Shown here piece after piece: positions 33,037 to 44,267 of a DNA stretch of 64,000 nt (the stretch's first letter is position 1; the number at the start of each line of letters is the position of its first letter). A model generated the notes under the pieces. It was not told the DNA's origin. It did not search any database and saw only the letters and a program-made list of their open reading frames with translations. The position numbers and the translations under genes are program-made. Origin of the DNA: Fragilariopsis cylindrus CCMP1102 (lineage: Eukaryota; Bacillariophyta; Bacillariophyceae; Bacillariales; Bacillariaceae); NCBI GenBank assembly GCA_900095095.1, contig FMBT01000315.1, positions 1 to 64,000 on the forward strand. The letters are read 5' to 3'.

Positions 33037-35028
33037 CGGTGTTGTTCTGTTTAGTTACCTTCGTCAGCGTCGTCGCCGTCGTCGATTTCTTAGAATGACT
33101 ATGGACGGAAATATCACCACTAGTAGTACTTTTACGATCTGTAGTTTTTGCTGTGGCGGTCGTAGAAGCGAATATAGATTGTACTGACGTATTAGTATTA
33201 TCATTTGCAAGTTTTGTTGTTGTTATTGTTCGACCCTTCGTCGTCGTTGTCGTCATCGTCGACGTCGTGGATGCTTCATCTTTCTCGACGTTGCCAGTCT
33301 GCCGTTGATGTTGTTGTTGTTTGGTGGATACTGATACATTACTATCACGTTGGTGTCCGATACCGTCGTTATTAGTGACTGCTGTTGTTGTTTTTCCTGT
33401 TGCTATTATTCGTGATTTATTAGTAGAACTAACAGGCTCATCCGCCGTACTCACATTTTCTAGAATCATTGAAGAATGCTGCTTATTTTTTGACTTTTTG
33501 ATTACAATTTGCGCCATCGCACTGCTTGATGCCTTATTCGTCTTACTTTCAACATCATCGATGTGAGGTGGAGGTGGAGGACGATTATTTTGAGATATGA
33601 TATTCTTCGTTTTTGTTGTTGCTTTTGCTTTTGCTGCTGCTGCTGTCGTCGACAATGTCAATTTTACTTGTACATCATATTCCTTATTGTTGGTATATTC
33701 TTTTGCTTTTGCTTTTGTTATTGCCTTGGCATTGATATCGACGTCGGCGTCGACGTCCACGCCGATAGTAATACCATTATCATTTTTGATTATATTTCTG
33801 CTACCGTGTGTGACAATTTTTCGACTATTTCCTAATAATCCTAAAACATTATCATCATCTTTCAGATTCTTCTTCTTCTTCGACGACGACGACGACGACG
33901 ATCCTTCTTCTTTTCCGCTTCCACCACTGCTACCACCTATAAGATCACTCCATGCACAAATATTGCGAATAGTAGGAACACTGTCGGATGCAGATACAGA
34001 TACAGATTCGGACGATTTTTTTTCTTCTTCTTTTTCTTCTTCTTTGGACTCATTTTCCTATCCTCTTCCTCATCGTCCTTATCATCGTCAAACAGTCCAT
34101 TCTTTGTTGAATTTGACGATGATGACGACGACGACGACGACGTCGATGGTGATTTCAATCGTTGTACGTTATGTCTTTCCTCCTCCTCCTCCTCAACCTC
34201 ATCACTCTCATGCAGTTGATGTTTATGTTTATGTTGATATTGATATTGATTTTGTTGTTTATGATCATGATCAAGATTATATTGCTGTTGTTTGGACTTG
34301 GACTTGGACTTCGATGGTGATGATGATGATCTCCGTGGAGGTTTTATTTTTATTTTTTTAACCTCATGAACATCAAAATCAACTAATTCTGTTTCTATTT
34401 CTATTTCTTCTTTATTAGTATTGTCTCTTTTTCGTTTCTTCTTCTTTTTCTTTAATGACGATGACGATGACAACAACAACGAATCAACAATGATACTATT
34501 ATTATTATCATCAGTATTATTATTATTATTAGCAGAAGCTCTAGTATTATTATTATTATTATTATCCCTTCTTTTCTTCTTCTTTTTCTTTTTCATTTTC
34601 ATTTTCATTGACGGCGTTATTGCTGTTTCTTCGAATTCTTCTTCTTCGTCTTCTTCTAGTAACACCGGTATCGGTACTGGCAGAACAACAACAGGAATAG
34701 TAGGTGTTGTTGATCTACTACCTCGATTACTACGTGAGGACCGACGTCCACCACCAATACTTTTACTTTCATGGTCGAGATTCATTAATTTGATAGAGGA
34801 CACAATCACCGATTGTTTTGCATCGGTCGATTGCCATTTAATAATAATTTTCGAATCTTGTGGTAAGGATAATAATAAGGATGTTTTATTCGTATTACTA
34901 TTTGAATTACCACCATGATCATTTAACATGGATAATACTTTCGTATCCACAATGGTGACCATATGTTCTGTTTTACCTTGAGTGACCCAAGCAAAGACGG
35001 GTTTGAAGGATGCTCCTCGTAGTGTCAT
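29531..35028 (-). CDS. Large Myb-domain protein, apparent one-base frame break
   Basis: Two long frames, 35028 to about 34030 and about 34030 to 29531, read as one gene of about 1830 codons. The frame changes at an A8 run (34023-34030 on the complement). One extra A would make the frame continuous (KEEEKKSSESVSVSASDS, then VPTIRNICAWSD). The first 70 residues form a compact domain (SFKPVFAWVTQGKTEHMV; IIIKWQSTDA). Long K-, S-, D- and Q-rich regions follow. A Myb/SANT repeat lies at about 32600-32745 (PWTVEEDRQLIQLVKVHG, with KKWKKIARNIPGRKGKHC and RERW). Downstream are two related ~80-residue modules (RKWIGSIFGSL...LPLKSFRD and REWIRNLCGSL...IPLKSFRD) at about 30850-31300, and a basic C-terminus. 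The R..K..C-R-W recognition helix suggests DNA binding; it is probably a nuclear regulator. Confidence 0.75.
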
Positions 35029-35744
35029 CTTTGCTTTGCTTTGTGGTTGTTGTTATGTTCTGTTCTGTTCTGTTTTGCTTCCTTTTGTTGTTGTTGTTGT
35101 CCTTTGTTGTTGTTACGTTGTGTTCCCCAGTTCCGGTATTGGTTAGCAGTATTGATTGATTGATTCACCGATCGTTTTCGATTTCGATTTAATTCGATTT
35201 GAATTTCAATTTATGATTTCAAATCATAGATTTCGAGTTTGAGTTCCAATCCGACTTCACTGAATGGTGAGAGAGAAGCTGGGGACTTTTCTCAATTCTT
35301 GTCATGTGGGCGCTGTTTGTTACTACTGTACACTAGAACTCTGCTGCACAAAAAATAAATGACAATTGTGTTACGGATATTCCCTGCGACCATAATATCT
35401 ATTCTAAAAAACGGAGTGTTTCTGTAAGTTAGTTGTTTGACGTTTGACAGTAGTAAATTTAAAATAATGCCAAGTGTCAAGCGTTGAACGATTTTAAGTT
35501 AGAGAATGCTATTTTCTTTTATCGCGCGCAGTAAAACAAGACTACAATAGTCCTAGATTGTGACTCACGAGATTTATATCCCTCAGTAGCCGACATGATC
35601 CATAGCGCAGATCATTCTTGTTTCATTTCATACACAATATAATCACATACTAGTAGTCTACGGGCTTCGGGGAAGTAAAAGCAACAGTAGAAGAAGAAGA
35701 CACACCATAATTGTTTATTTCTTGTTGCCTATCTATGCCGTATC
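35029..35744. other. Divergent intergenic region
   Basis: Promoter side of both the Myb gene and the M23 gene. Contains (TTG)n and TTCTG repeats at 35040-35120. No gene seen. Confidence 0.4.
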
Positions 35745-37208
35745 ATGACTTTTTTGGATTTGCTTTATACCGAACGACGACGACGACAACGACGAAATCG
35801 AAATCGTCTTCGCAATCGCAATCAAAAAAAATCTTGGTTATTGACAATGATGGTGACGATGATGGTAGTGTTAATGATCTATTCTGAATTCGTTATCGTC
35901 GTAGATAATATTTCGACTACCACCAATCACCAAGCTATGATGATGATGGTGGTAGCGACGGCAACGGCGACGTCAGCAGCAGAAGAACGAATAGGATGTG
36001 ATGGAGGAGAAGGTCGAATAGCATCGTTATCATCATCATCATCCTCCTCCTCTACAACAGCTGTAGGAGAAGTGACAGAAGAATCGATAATCGCTGCCAC
36101 TGCCACTGCCACTGCCACGGCCATTAGCAATATAACCACTACTAGCAACAACAACAATAGTAACATTATTCCTCTTCAATTCGATGCACCTTTTGGAAGT
36201 TATCCGAATTTATTGAATATATCAGCAGAAGAAAGAAATTCATTTTCTCCGATAATTATTTATCCAAAATGGGTACAGTCAGAAAGAAGTAGAAGTAAAA
36301 GAAGCAGAAGTAATAATAAAAATGAAACTGATTATTATGTGCATGACAAAAGACAAGCAAGTGAAGAATTAGCTTCTCCAGAAGCAATTTTAATAATGAA
36401 ACATCAAAGACGACGATTGAAAGAAGGACGATGGCCGTTGTTGTTGTTGTTGAAAGAACGTGTTATTTGGTTCAGTCGAAGTCTTATTGGTCAAATTAGA
36501 CAAAGTAAGAAAATGTTAAAACGATGGAATATAGGAAAATATGATGAAAATCGTGACGGTGGTATGTACGTATCTGATTTATTTGATGATACTACTAATA
36601 AAATTGATGGATATGGTGGTCAAAGAACAATACATCTAGGTATTGATTTAGGTGGACCAGTTGGTACAAATATTTATTCCTTTTCAGATGGTATTATACA
36701 TTCTATTGGTTATAATCCATTATTAGGTGATTATGGAAATGTTATTGTTATCGAACATTCTTGGGATACATATTATAATGATAAGATTGATAAGATTGAT
36801 GATAACACAGACGAATCAACAACAGAATCAACGGCGACAACTACCACCAACGCTACGTCAAAGAAAAAGAAATGTTGGACTTTGTATGGACATCTTGATG
36901 AATTAGTCCTGACTACTGCACGTACAACAAAGCATGATGATAGTAGAACGTCGATAAAAAGAAAACGACCACAACAACGACAACGACAACGACAACCGGG
37001 AGATATAATAAAGAAGGGTGAAATTATTGGACGAATTGGTAATATTGATGAAAATGGGGGTTGGATTCATTCCCATTTACATTTTCAGGTTTCAATGAAA
37101 CCACCAGATCAGCCACATGATATGCCTGGTGCATCTTCTTTAGTAGATAGGAATATTGCATTACAACAATACTTTGATCCACGGTACATACTTGGACCGA
37201 TATATTAA
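35745..37208 (+). CDS. Membrane-anchored M23 (LytM-type) metallopeptidase
   Basis: 487 residues. A very basic N-terminus (RRRRQRRNRNRLRNRN) is followed by a membrane segment (SWLLTMMVTMMVVLMIY), then A/T/S-rich low complexity. The catalytic domain spans about residues 290-465. HLGIDLGG gives the first zinc ligands (H297, D301), YGHLDE gives a further conserved His, and HSHLHFQV supplies the HxH ligands (H444, H446). GDIIKKGEIIGRIGN is the usual lysostaphin-fold strand before it. M23 enzymes cut peptidoglycan-type peptide bridges in bacteria. In a diatom the substrate is unknown; defence against bacteria or a plastid role are guesses. A D/T-rich loop and a Q/R-rich loop are inserted within the domain, but all key residues are kept, so it may be active. 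Confidence 0.85.
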   Translation: MTFLDLLYTERRRRQRRNRNRLRNRNQKKSWLLTMMVTMMVVLMIYSEFVIVVDNISTTTNHQAMMMMVVATATATSAAEERIGCDGGEGRIASLSSSSSSSSTTAVGEVTEESIIAATATATATAISNITTTSNNNNSNIIPLQFDAPFGSYPNLLNISAEERNSFSPIIIYPKWVQSERSRSKRSRSNNKNETDYYVHDKRQASEELASPEAILIMKHQRRRLKEGRWPLLLLLKERVIWFSRSLIGQIRQSKKMLKRWNIGKYDENRDGGMYVSDLFDDTTNKIDGYGGQRTIHLGIDLGGPVGTNIYSFSDGIIHSIGYNPLLGDYGNVIVIEHSWDTYYNDKIDKIDDNTDESTTESTATTTTNATSKKKKCWTLYGHLDELVLTTARTTKHDDSRTSIKRKRPQQRQRQRQPGDIIKKGEIIGRIGNIDENGGWIHSHLHFQVSMKPPDQPHDMPGASSLVDRNIALQQYFDPRYILGPIY

Positions 37209-37286
37209 AAGAGCCAAGTAAAAAAAGCATTATAATATATATATAATATAATATAATATAATATAATATAATATGGTTTAGTACTG
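37209..37286. repeat. (TAATA)n microsatellite
   Basis: AT-only run at about 37230-37275 between the converging M23 and surface-protein genes. Confidence 0.9.
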
Positions 37287-38373
37287 TTACAAAAGAAAAA
37301 GCAACATCGTGCCGCTAATCATCAAAAAAGTTGTCTTCGTCGTCCAACACCAATAACTAGTCTCCGTACCCGCCGCCGCGGACGAGGATGATCTAGATTC
37401 AGATGCAGAGAACGGAGAGGAGGCGACAGAGTAGTAATAGACTGAGCTTTGGGAATTGGGATCGGATGATGATCTTATCGAACCATCGTAACCAGACGAT
37501 AACGACTCGCCGCCTAATGATGTCGATTTATATAACGTTGTCGAAGAATAATCCAATTGTGTAAAAAATATATCATCGTCTGAATAGACTCCTCCACCAT
37601 AATCTCTTCCACCGTACAATTTTTGTAGCTTATCAACACACGGATCCTCAATTGAGGCTAAGGAGAATCCAACTCCTGCAATACTTATATCATCTGTAAA
37701 ATCTATGTTGACGCTCACAGGAGTTTCTCTTCGCAGACAAAGTAAGCAAGTTACAGAGGAAAAATTTAGAAAAAAATTATGTCAGACAAATATTGCCATA
37801 TTTGCTTTCAACCTTTCTAAAAAAAAGCATACACATTAAAACAAAGATCTCTTATCGATCATATAACCTACAGGTAATTAACTTCGATACGACCATTTGA
37901 TAGTTGTTCTTTTGTATGCAATTGACATCTAACACATAATGACATCTGTGCAAAGGATCCATCGGACGATTCTTTAAAGAAAAGCGATTCTGATAGTTTT
38001 TGTCCAAATTTAGGATCCTCTACCTTCCATCGGACTGTAGTACGAAAACGTTGTGTCCCACCAGAATGTCCATCTCCTGTCTCGATCGCATCCGTTTTTA
38101 ATAGTTCCATTAAAGATGGTATCGATGACAATGACGACGATGATGACGGCAGTGATAGTAGAGGATTATCATCAATACCCCGTCCTAGCTGACAATTTTT
38201 GTCCCATATTTCTATTTGTACCATATCATTCGTAATGGCATCACTTACTTCATATTCCAATTCGAAATTAAGTCCCGACGACATCCCATCGCCACCACCA
38301 AAAACAACAGACGGTCGAGTCATATTCCAGTATCTGTCTAGATGTTGTACTTGTATCCTCCTTTGTGGTATAC

Positions 38374-38409
<36 letters not shown>

Positions 38410-39811
38410 CTTGTTGTTGTTCACGTCTTCGTAACAATGAGGAGTGTCGTCGTTGTTGTTGTACTTGTAGCTGTCGGTTTCTGATTCTTCTATTATTGAA
38501 ATCTTTTTTAAATTCTAATGTCGCAGCTCCGTATGCATATACGTCCGGCAGTGATGTTGATTCTTTTGAACGACGTGTAAAAAAGGGTGAACTTAACAAT
38601 GTTGAAGCCACACAAACTCTTTCATCGTCGTCGTCATCGTCATCAAGACCTACTGCAAGTCCTACCAACAATTCACTCTTTCGTTTTCCACATTTCATAT
38701 CTGATAATCCTTGTGATACAACTGTACTTCCATCTTCGACGGCACTTTGACGGTAAACATTGTTGTTGCCAAAAATACTGCTAGATGTCGATGTTGCAAC
38801 TGTTTCAAATATAAGATATTCGATAGTTCGTATAGAAACTTGTCCAATTGATAGATCATCAGGTCGGACACAAACATGAATCATGGATCCTTGTGGAAAA
38901 GTCAGTTTTTCTGCTATCGGTATTGGTGACGTTAATGTTGAACCTTCTTCTTCGGTGGTGGTGGAGGTGGTGGTAGTGGTGGTAGTGGTGGTAGTACCAC
39001 TATCTTCTTTTTCACTATTGCATACTTCGTACATTAACTCCGGTGCTGTTATTGTCAATTTATTAGTATTTGTATTAGTATCGACAGGGATGCCACAAGG
39101 CGTGATCGGTAAATATAGTTCATTACATAAACAAGCTTTTGCACCGTATGTTAATCTACCAGTTTTTTGAATCTTTTCTTTCAATGCTGTTGATACATCA
39201 TTCAATTGAAAGTTCTCACCAACTAAATCAATATCAAGTATCATTACTGTTTCTAAAAAATTCACTTCTATATCTTGTTTTGATAATGAAAATCTTACAC
39301 AAAATTGAACTTGTTCTTGTCCTTCTTCATTGTTCGTCCAAAGTGATGGATACTCTTGCAACAATGATGGAATAGACATACTGCCTCCTCCTCCTCCCAA
39401 TGTAAGATCAAGACGAGCTACACTGCTCTCACTAGTTGTCGTTAAGAATGTAACTTCCTCGGATATTCCTACTAAAAGTTCAACTGGGGTGTCACCCTCA
39501 TTGTAACGACAACCATTATCATATACATGAATTTTAATGTTCATATCATTGTCTGCTTCAGCAATATCATTCGATACGGGATATTCCATAATAAAATTCC
39601 ATCCTCCACTACCGCCACCATTATTGTTATCACCAGAGCTGTATGTAGGAGAATCAGGAAGACTCCATCGATCAAGAAGGTTGGCTGCTACGATTGTCAT
39701 CATCATCCACATCAACACGAAAGTAAAAAGCAATGCATTATAACACCAACCAAACCTACTGGCGGAACACCTGTAGTTGTGTTGTCGAGAATATGCTTGA
39801 TATCGCTTCAT
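37287..39811 (-). CDS. Two-module surface protein, two exons, 793 residues
   Basis: Exons 39811-37872 and 37728-37287, joined across a 143-bp intron (GTAGGT donor, GCGAAG acceptor). The join keeps frame and reads EVNYL-ETPVSVNIDF. This matches EVNFLETVMILDIDL in the first half of the same protein, which supports the splice. The N-terminus has a signal anchor (ALLFTFVLMWMMMTIVAA). Two copies of a ~150-200 residue module follow. Shared features are GGWNFIMEYPVSNDI versus GLNFELEYEVSDAI, IHVYDNGCRYNEG versus IEIWDKNCQLGRG, and QFCVRFSL versus LCVRCQL. A T run, a Q run and an R-rich linker separate them. The C-terminus has S-rich sequence and a hydrophobic end (FLMISGTMLLFLL), suggesting a GPI anchor or a tail anchor. 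It probably lies on the cell surface or in the wall. The family is not known to me. Confidence 0.8.
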
Positions 39812-40721
39812 GTCGTTTTTGCTTTCTTTCCTTCCTTTCTTCTGTGAATAATTCCATGTAGATGTACTGGTACTGATTCAGATATTGCATTATGATACAA
39901 GTGCGATTCTAATGTCTACATTTCGTGCGTCATACTAGTAGCCCTTTTAGCTCTGTTAGCTCTGTTCTTTACAATACAATACAATACAGTACATTTAATT
40001 TTCATTCTACGGTAGCGTCATGATGTGAAGAAGAATGAAGATTACGTATTTATTTAATATATCTTTATATCAACAACATCGCCATCCTCTTATTGACATA
40101 TCCTTAAGTATCTCACAATGTGTGAAATAAAAATTATAATAGCCCAGCGTAGCTCTCTTGACAGCATCTAACGCTGAAAACAGTTTCTTCTATTCATCGA
40201 CAGTCTTAAAAAAGTAGCTAGCGATGATCTTTGTCCCATCGTGTAAACAGTAGAGCCCATTTGGTTCCAAGCTAAAAACAGAACACGGCACACAAAAGCA
40301 CGAACAAAGGCGTGAAGATAACTTATTTTAACTTCCCGGCGCAATTGTGACTCCTCGGTGAAATTCTTTTTTGCCAGATCACGGCAGAAAAGCACGAAGC
40401 CGTGAAGATAAGATACCTTACTTTCACTTGAGCCGGTGAAGATAATTTTCACTTCCCCGTCGAAATTGTCACTGCTGAGTGAGGATGAAGCAGCCATTGT
40501 TTACACCTTATCGCAACAACGGCGAAGCCGGACAAGTTTTATTTGGAATTCATTCGCAGCCGACAGGGAAGATTGATAACGAAAGAAATAATCTACGTAG
40601 ACAATCGGACCAAGAATACAAGCAACATGTCAAATACTTTCATAAAATCAAATCAAAGCAATCAATCAGCAAACCAAAATAAACCAAACTAAAGAAACCC
40701 AAATTAAATCAAAACGACTAT
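39812..40721. other. Intergenic with degenerate duplication
   Basis: Between about 40285 and 40490 a segment of roughly 100 bp appears twice in degenerate form (CACGAA...GTGAAGATAA, then CTTCCC..CG..AATTGT.ACT). Frames there have no protein-like content. The segment resembles an old repeat of unknown type. Confidence 0.35.
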
Positions 40722-41711
40722 ATGAAAGCCGTGCAATTCAAATTCGGTGGTAATCACGACGTTGTCAATGTGCCCAAACCCCAACCAGCTTCCGATGAAA
40801 TCGTCGTTCGAGTCAAGTATTCGGCCTTGGACACGGCGCATCCTGCCATTCTCAACAAGGAACTTACGGGATATTTCCTCCACAACCTCAAGGCGCCCCT
40901 CTATTTGGGGTATCACTATTCCGGCGTCGTGGAAAGTTTTGGTGCGGAGGTGACGGACCTAGCCACAGGAACCGGAGTCTTTGGGTTTTTGCAGTACGAA
41001 CCATCCCAAGTGCAAGGTGCCCTGGCCGAATACATCACTGTGAAGCGATACGATTGCGCCGTCAAACCGGCGAACATCTCCTACGAACGGGCCGCTGCCG
41101 CGGCAACCGAATCGGTGACGGCATTGCAGGCCCTGCGGGATGTGGAACGTTGTCGGTAGTAACGGTCAACAATCCGTCCTGATCAATGGATCTGCCGGCG
41201 GTGTGGGAAGTGCCGCCGTTCAAATTGCCAAACGGCTGGGCGCTCGAGTGACGGCAGTATGCTCTACCAAAGATGTCGTGCAAGTCCAGAAATGGGGCGC
41301 CGACACGGTCATCGATCGGACCAAGGACCCTAAATTCCTCCGAACGTTGTTGTTGCAACAGAAGGAAACCACCAGATTTGACGTGATCCTGGATGCTCCG
41401 AATCGATTGTCTTCGTCGGCAACGGGCCTCCTACAACTCCAAGGAGGAACCATTGTGAACACGGTGCCAACGCTGACAATGGTGATCGGAAAACTCAAGA
41501 CGATGCTCTCGTCCACGAAATCGGTCACCTCTGTGCATGCCGCGCCAAGGATGCCGACCTCCAATTGGTGGGTCAGTGGTTGGAGGAGGGCGACTTGGAG
41601 ATTCCCATTGATTCCATCTACAAGATCAACGACATAAAGGCTGCCATGAGCAAGCAAGTAATGGGAGGAAAGAAGGGTCGTGTTGTCATTCAGGTTGAGA
41701 ATGGTTGGTAA
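40722..41711 (+). pseudogene. MDR-family quinone oxidoreductase, frame-broken
   Basis: The sequence encodes a zinc-free medium-chain dehydrogenase/reductase of the quinone oxidoreductase type (NADPH-dependent reduction of quinones or enones). The N-terminal GroES-like domain is MKAVQFKFGGNHDVVNVP, through LYLGYHYSGVVESFG. The Rossmann motif is INGSAGGVGSAAVQIAKRLG. A C-terminal segment around QLVGQWLEEGDLEIPID and KKGRVVIQVENGW closes at the TAA near 41709. The frame changes twice: once near 41143-41155, just before the Rossmann strand, and once near 41500-41515. Everything else is intact, so it is a recent pseudogene or an assembly error. The region is distinctly GC-richer than its surroundings, like the SDR-type gene at 23751. 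Confidence 0.75.
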
Positions 41712-42100
41712 ATACTTAAAAACAAAACTAATTCATTAATTGAAATCACTACTACAATTGAAAACCAATCACTAGATCTAATCTAATAGAAAAAGATACC
41801 AGTAGCTAGATGGCGAACGTGAACGTGAACGATCTTCCGGTTACTATCGGCTGACCATTGCCATGTGGGATCAATGATTGATTGAATGATTGATTGATTG
41901 ATTGATTGATTGAGTAAACTGCGCTAAATTAGTACGCGCAAATAACGGTATTTTTGATCAAAATAAAGAATGACAATGGGAATTTCCGTGTAGACACATA
42001 CATTCTAATAGTCCAAGGTGTTGTATTCTACTAGAATAAAAAAGAAGATAACCTACAAGATTCCCATCAAACAGAGCCAATATTTTAAGTGATGGAATAT
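41712..42100. other. Intergenic with (GATT)n microsatellite
   Basis: A GATT/GAATGATT repeat at about 41874-41913. No gene seen. Confidence 0.5.
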
Positions 42101-44267
42101 CTATTCTTCTGTTAGGTCAGAAATGGCACTACATTCAGTAGTACTACCAGGAGGAACTGAAGGTGTATATAATTTCATGTCTACATGGTATGTTGTATGA
42201 CAATCAACTACTTTTTTGATTCCATCCACTAACTTGGTTGTATGGCAGAGCCAAAAAGTGTATCCCTTCTCCATAGTACACTGCTCACATATATACCTTG
42301 ATGTATATGCTCTTGGTCTCTTTGCCTTCCCAGTTTTCCAACCAGGACATTTTTTGTATTTACAATCTATACCGCTGTCATCAACTACCACTGGTGGTAC
42401 AGATATATGATGCCTCCCCGGTTGATAGTTCTTTGGTTGATTAAAAGCAACTTGGCTGTAATGGAGTGCTTGAGCAGTGATACCAGACACTGGTGTTTGA
42501 GGGGTTCCAGTTTGTACTGTAGCAGTAGGGGAGGGAAATGATTGTCGAACTGAATCAGATTGAACTTTTTGGCTGTCACCAGAACAAGATGAATCAAGAT
42601 TCTTAGTGGCACTGGGTGGGGCTCCTGTACATCTCTGTCTCATTTTGAGTCCTTGTTGAAGTAGGGAGTGGGTCAAATTGTTTATACATGGTTTCAATGG
42701 TGGCATTACTTTCCATCCAGGATGGTATTTGTTGTAAAGCCATTTGTAAATCTTGTAAGAATTATTTAGATTCATATTGAAATAACAGGCTGCTAAATTA
42801 GGATTCCATCCATGTAAATGAGATTCAGTAGACAGATCATACTTAGCTTCAGCTCCATTTCCTTTATCAATTAAATGATAAGTATTACAGTAAACCCATT
42901 GTTGACTAAATCCCCTGTCTCTCCTTTTTGTTTCCAGATTTTCCTTTTCATTCCTTCTCTTAAAAGAACAGCACCATGTTAATTAGAAAACATCATGACA
43001 AAGTTGCTATCAGCCAAAATAGAGTATGTCAATGCCTTGTCTTTGTGTTGATAGAGAAGAGACTCATGTTTATTGATTTTAATTTCTTTTGCCTTACGCT
43101 TTCTTCCTAATAGGACTGGCACCACATTGATCCGTTAAACATATACCAACCATGTTAATACCCTATTCTTTTCTTCTAACTTGACACATAGCATCACTCA
43201 TATAAGCAGAATCCATTACAACACAATGCCTTTATGCTTGTAAGGATCCAGCATAAGATCATACAATGATACCATCTTCTGTTTGGTAACAGTATGCTTG
43301 TTGTGCTTATCAATACCTCAAATTTACCACCATACACCCTAGCAAACAACTTGTATGTACTAAGAGGTCCTTTGGTAACACAGACAGTATGAAGAGTAGC
43401 TCCAGTTGGAATTGGTATGGGCTCTGGTCCTACTGTCATGCCACTATGATACCAGCCACCCACTCGGCTCTACAATAGCTTGCCACCGCTTGTAAGAAGA
43501 AGAAGAAGGAACTAAGGCAGTTTAGTAATCGATTCAAACATGACAACAACTACAACAACAACAAACACACTACATACCTTCTTCTAATCGGCCATGTTTT
43601 AATCTATGTACTGCAGTAGATGAGTCTGCCACATCTTTAGGAGCATCATATATATCATCCCAAACACTATATTGTCCTCAGGATTCCAATCGTCACTGTA
43701 GTGCAAGCATGAAGTTAAATCCTCTAAAACACCTTTTGGCATTGATGCTTAGATCAGTTGTACAACATTCATTATCTGTCTTGTATCAAATATCTGTTCA
43801 TCAATGGATCTACCAACATGGTTCATTCTACAAAAACAAGCACCACAGAACCTAGCTACATGATCACCGGTTATTACTTTGTTTCCAGTGTAGTATCTTG
43901 GTTTGAATCCATCTTCAAGAACTCGCTTTCTCATATAATTTCCAATTCTAGCTGCTTGAAATTCAGATAAACTTTGATCATCATTAGCACCATATCTTGC
44001 TAGGCACCATTGAAAGACCTTCTCATACCAGATCTCACCTGCAGCATCCTTCAACAAGGCCACCTCTTCATCCATACCTATAATATCTATATCAATTATT
44101 TCTGTTTCTATTTCTATTTCTATTTCTACTTCTACTTCTACTTCTACTTCTATATCTATATCTATTTCTATTTCTATTTCTATCTCTATTTCTATTTCTA
44201 TTTCTATTTCTATTTCTATTTCTATTTCTATTTCTACTTCTACTTCTCCTCCTTGATAATACACCAT
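42101..44267 (-). mobile_element. Decayed piggyBac-family DNA transposon (PGBD4-like transposase)
   Basis: Scattered minus-strand pieces line up in order with a piggyBac-type (DDE_Tnp_1_7) transposase. At 44267-43749 are FQAARIGNYMRKRVLEDGF and GNKVITGDHVARFCGACF. At about 43735-43600 are LEDLTSCLHYSDDW and a WDDIYDAPK piece. At 43463-43194 are GWYHSGMTVGPEPIPIPT and LHTVCVTKGPLSTYKLFA, then RVYGGK. At 42775-42101 are MNLNNSYKIYKWLYNKYHPG and the C-terminal cysteine-rich part (CKYKKCPGWKTG; YICEQC; CHTTYH). Many stops and frameshifts separate them, and part of the catalytic core between about 43190 and 42960 is hardly readable. I found no terminal inverted repeats or TTAA duplication with confidence. 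It is inactive. Confidence 0.8.
44098..44242. repeat. (TTTCTA)n hexanucleotide microsatellite
   Basis: About 24 units, with CTTCTA and TATCTA variants. On the minus strand it expands into a Glu-Ile repeat in the 5' part of the transposase frame. The expansion lies upstream of recognisable transposase sequence. Confidence 0.95.

Noticed and set aside
34010-34040. Programmed frameshifting in the Myb gene
   Set aside because: The A8 tract could slip, but similar breaks at or near homopolymers in two other genes make assembly error the simpler reading.
33563-34361. Plus-strand frames opposite the Myb gene
   Set aside because: Low-complexity shadows of K-, S- and D-rich codons on the minus strand.
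38199-38750. Plus-strand cysteine-rich frame
   Set aside because: Antisense shadow of the Q-rich part of the surface-protein gene; the cysteine run mirrors a CAG-type repeat.
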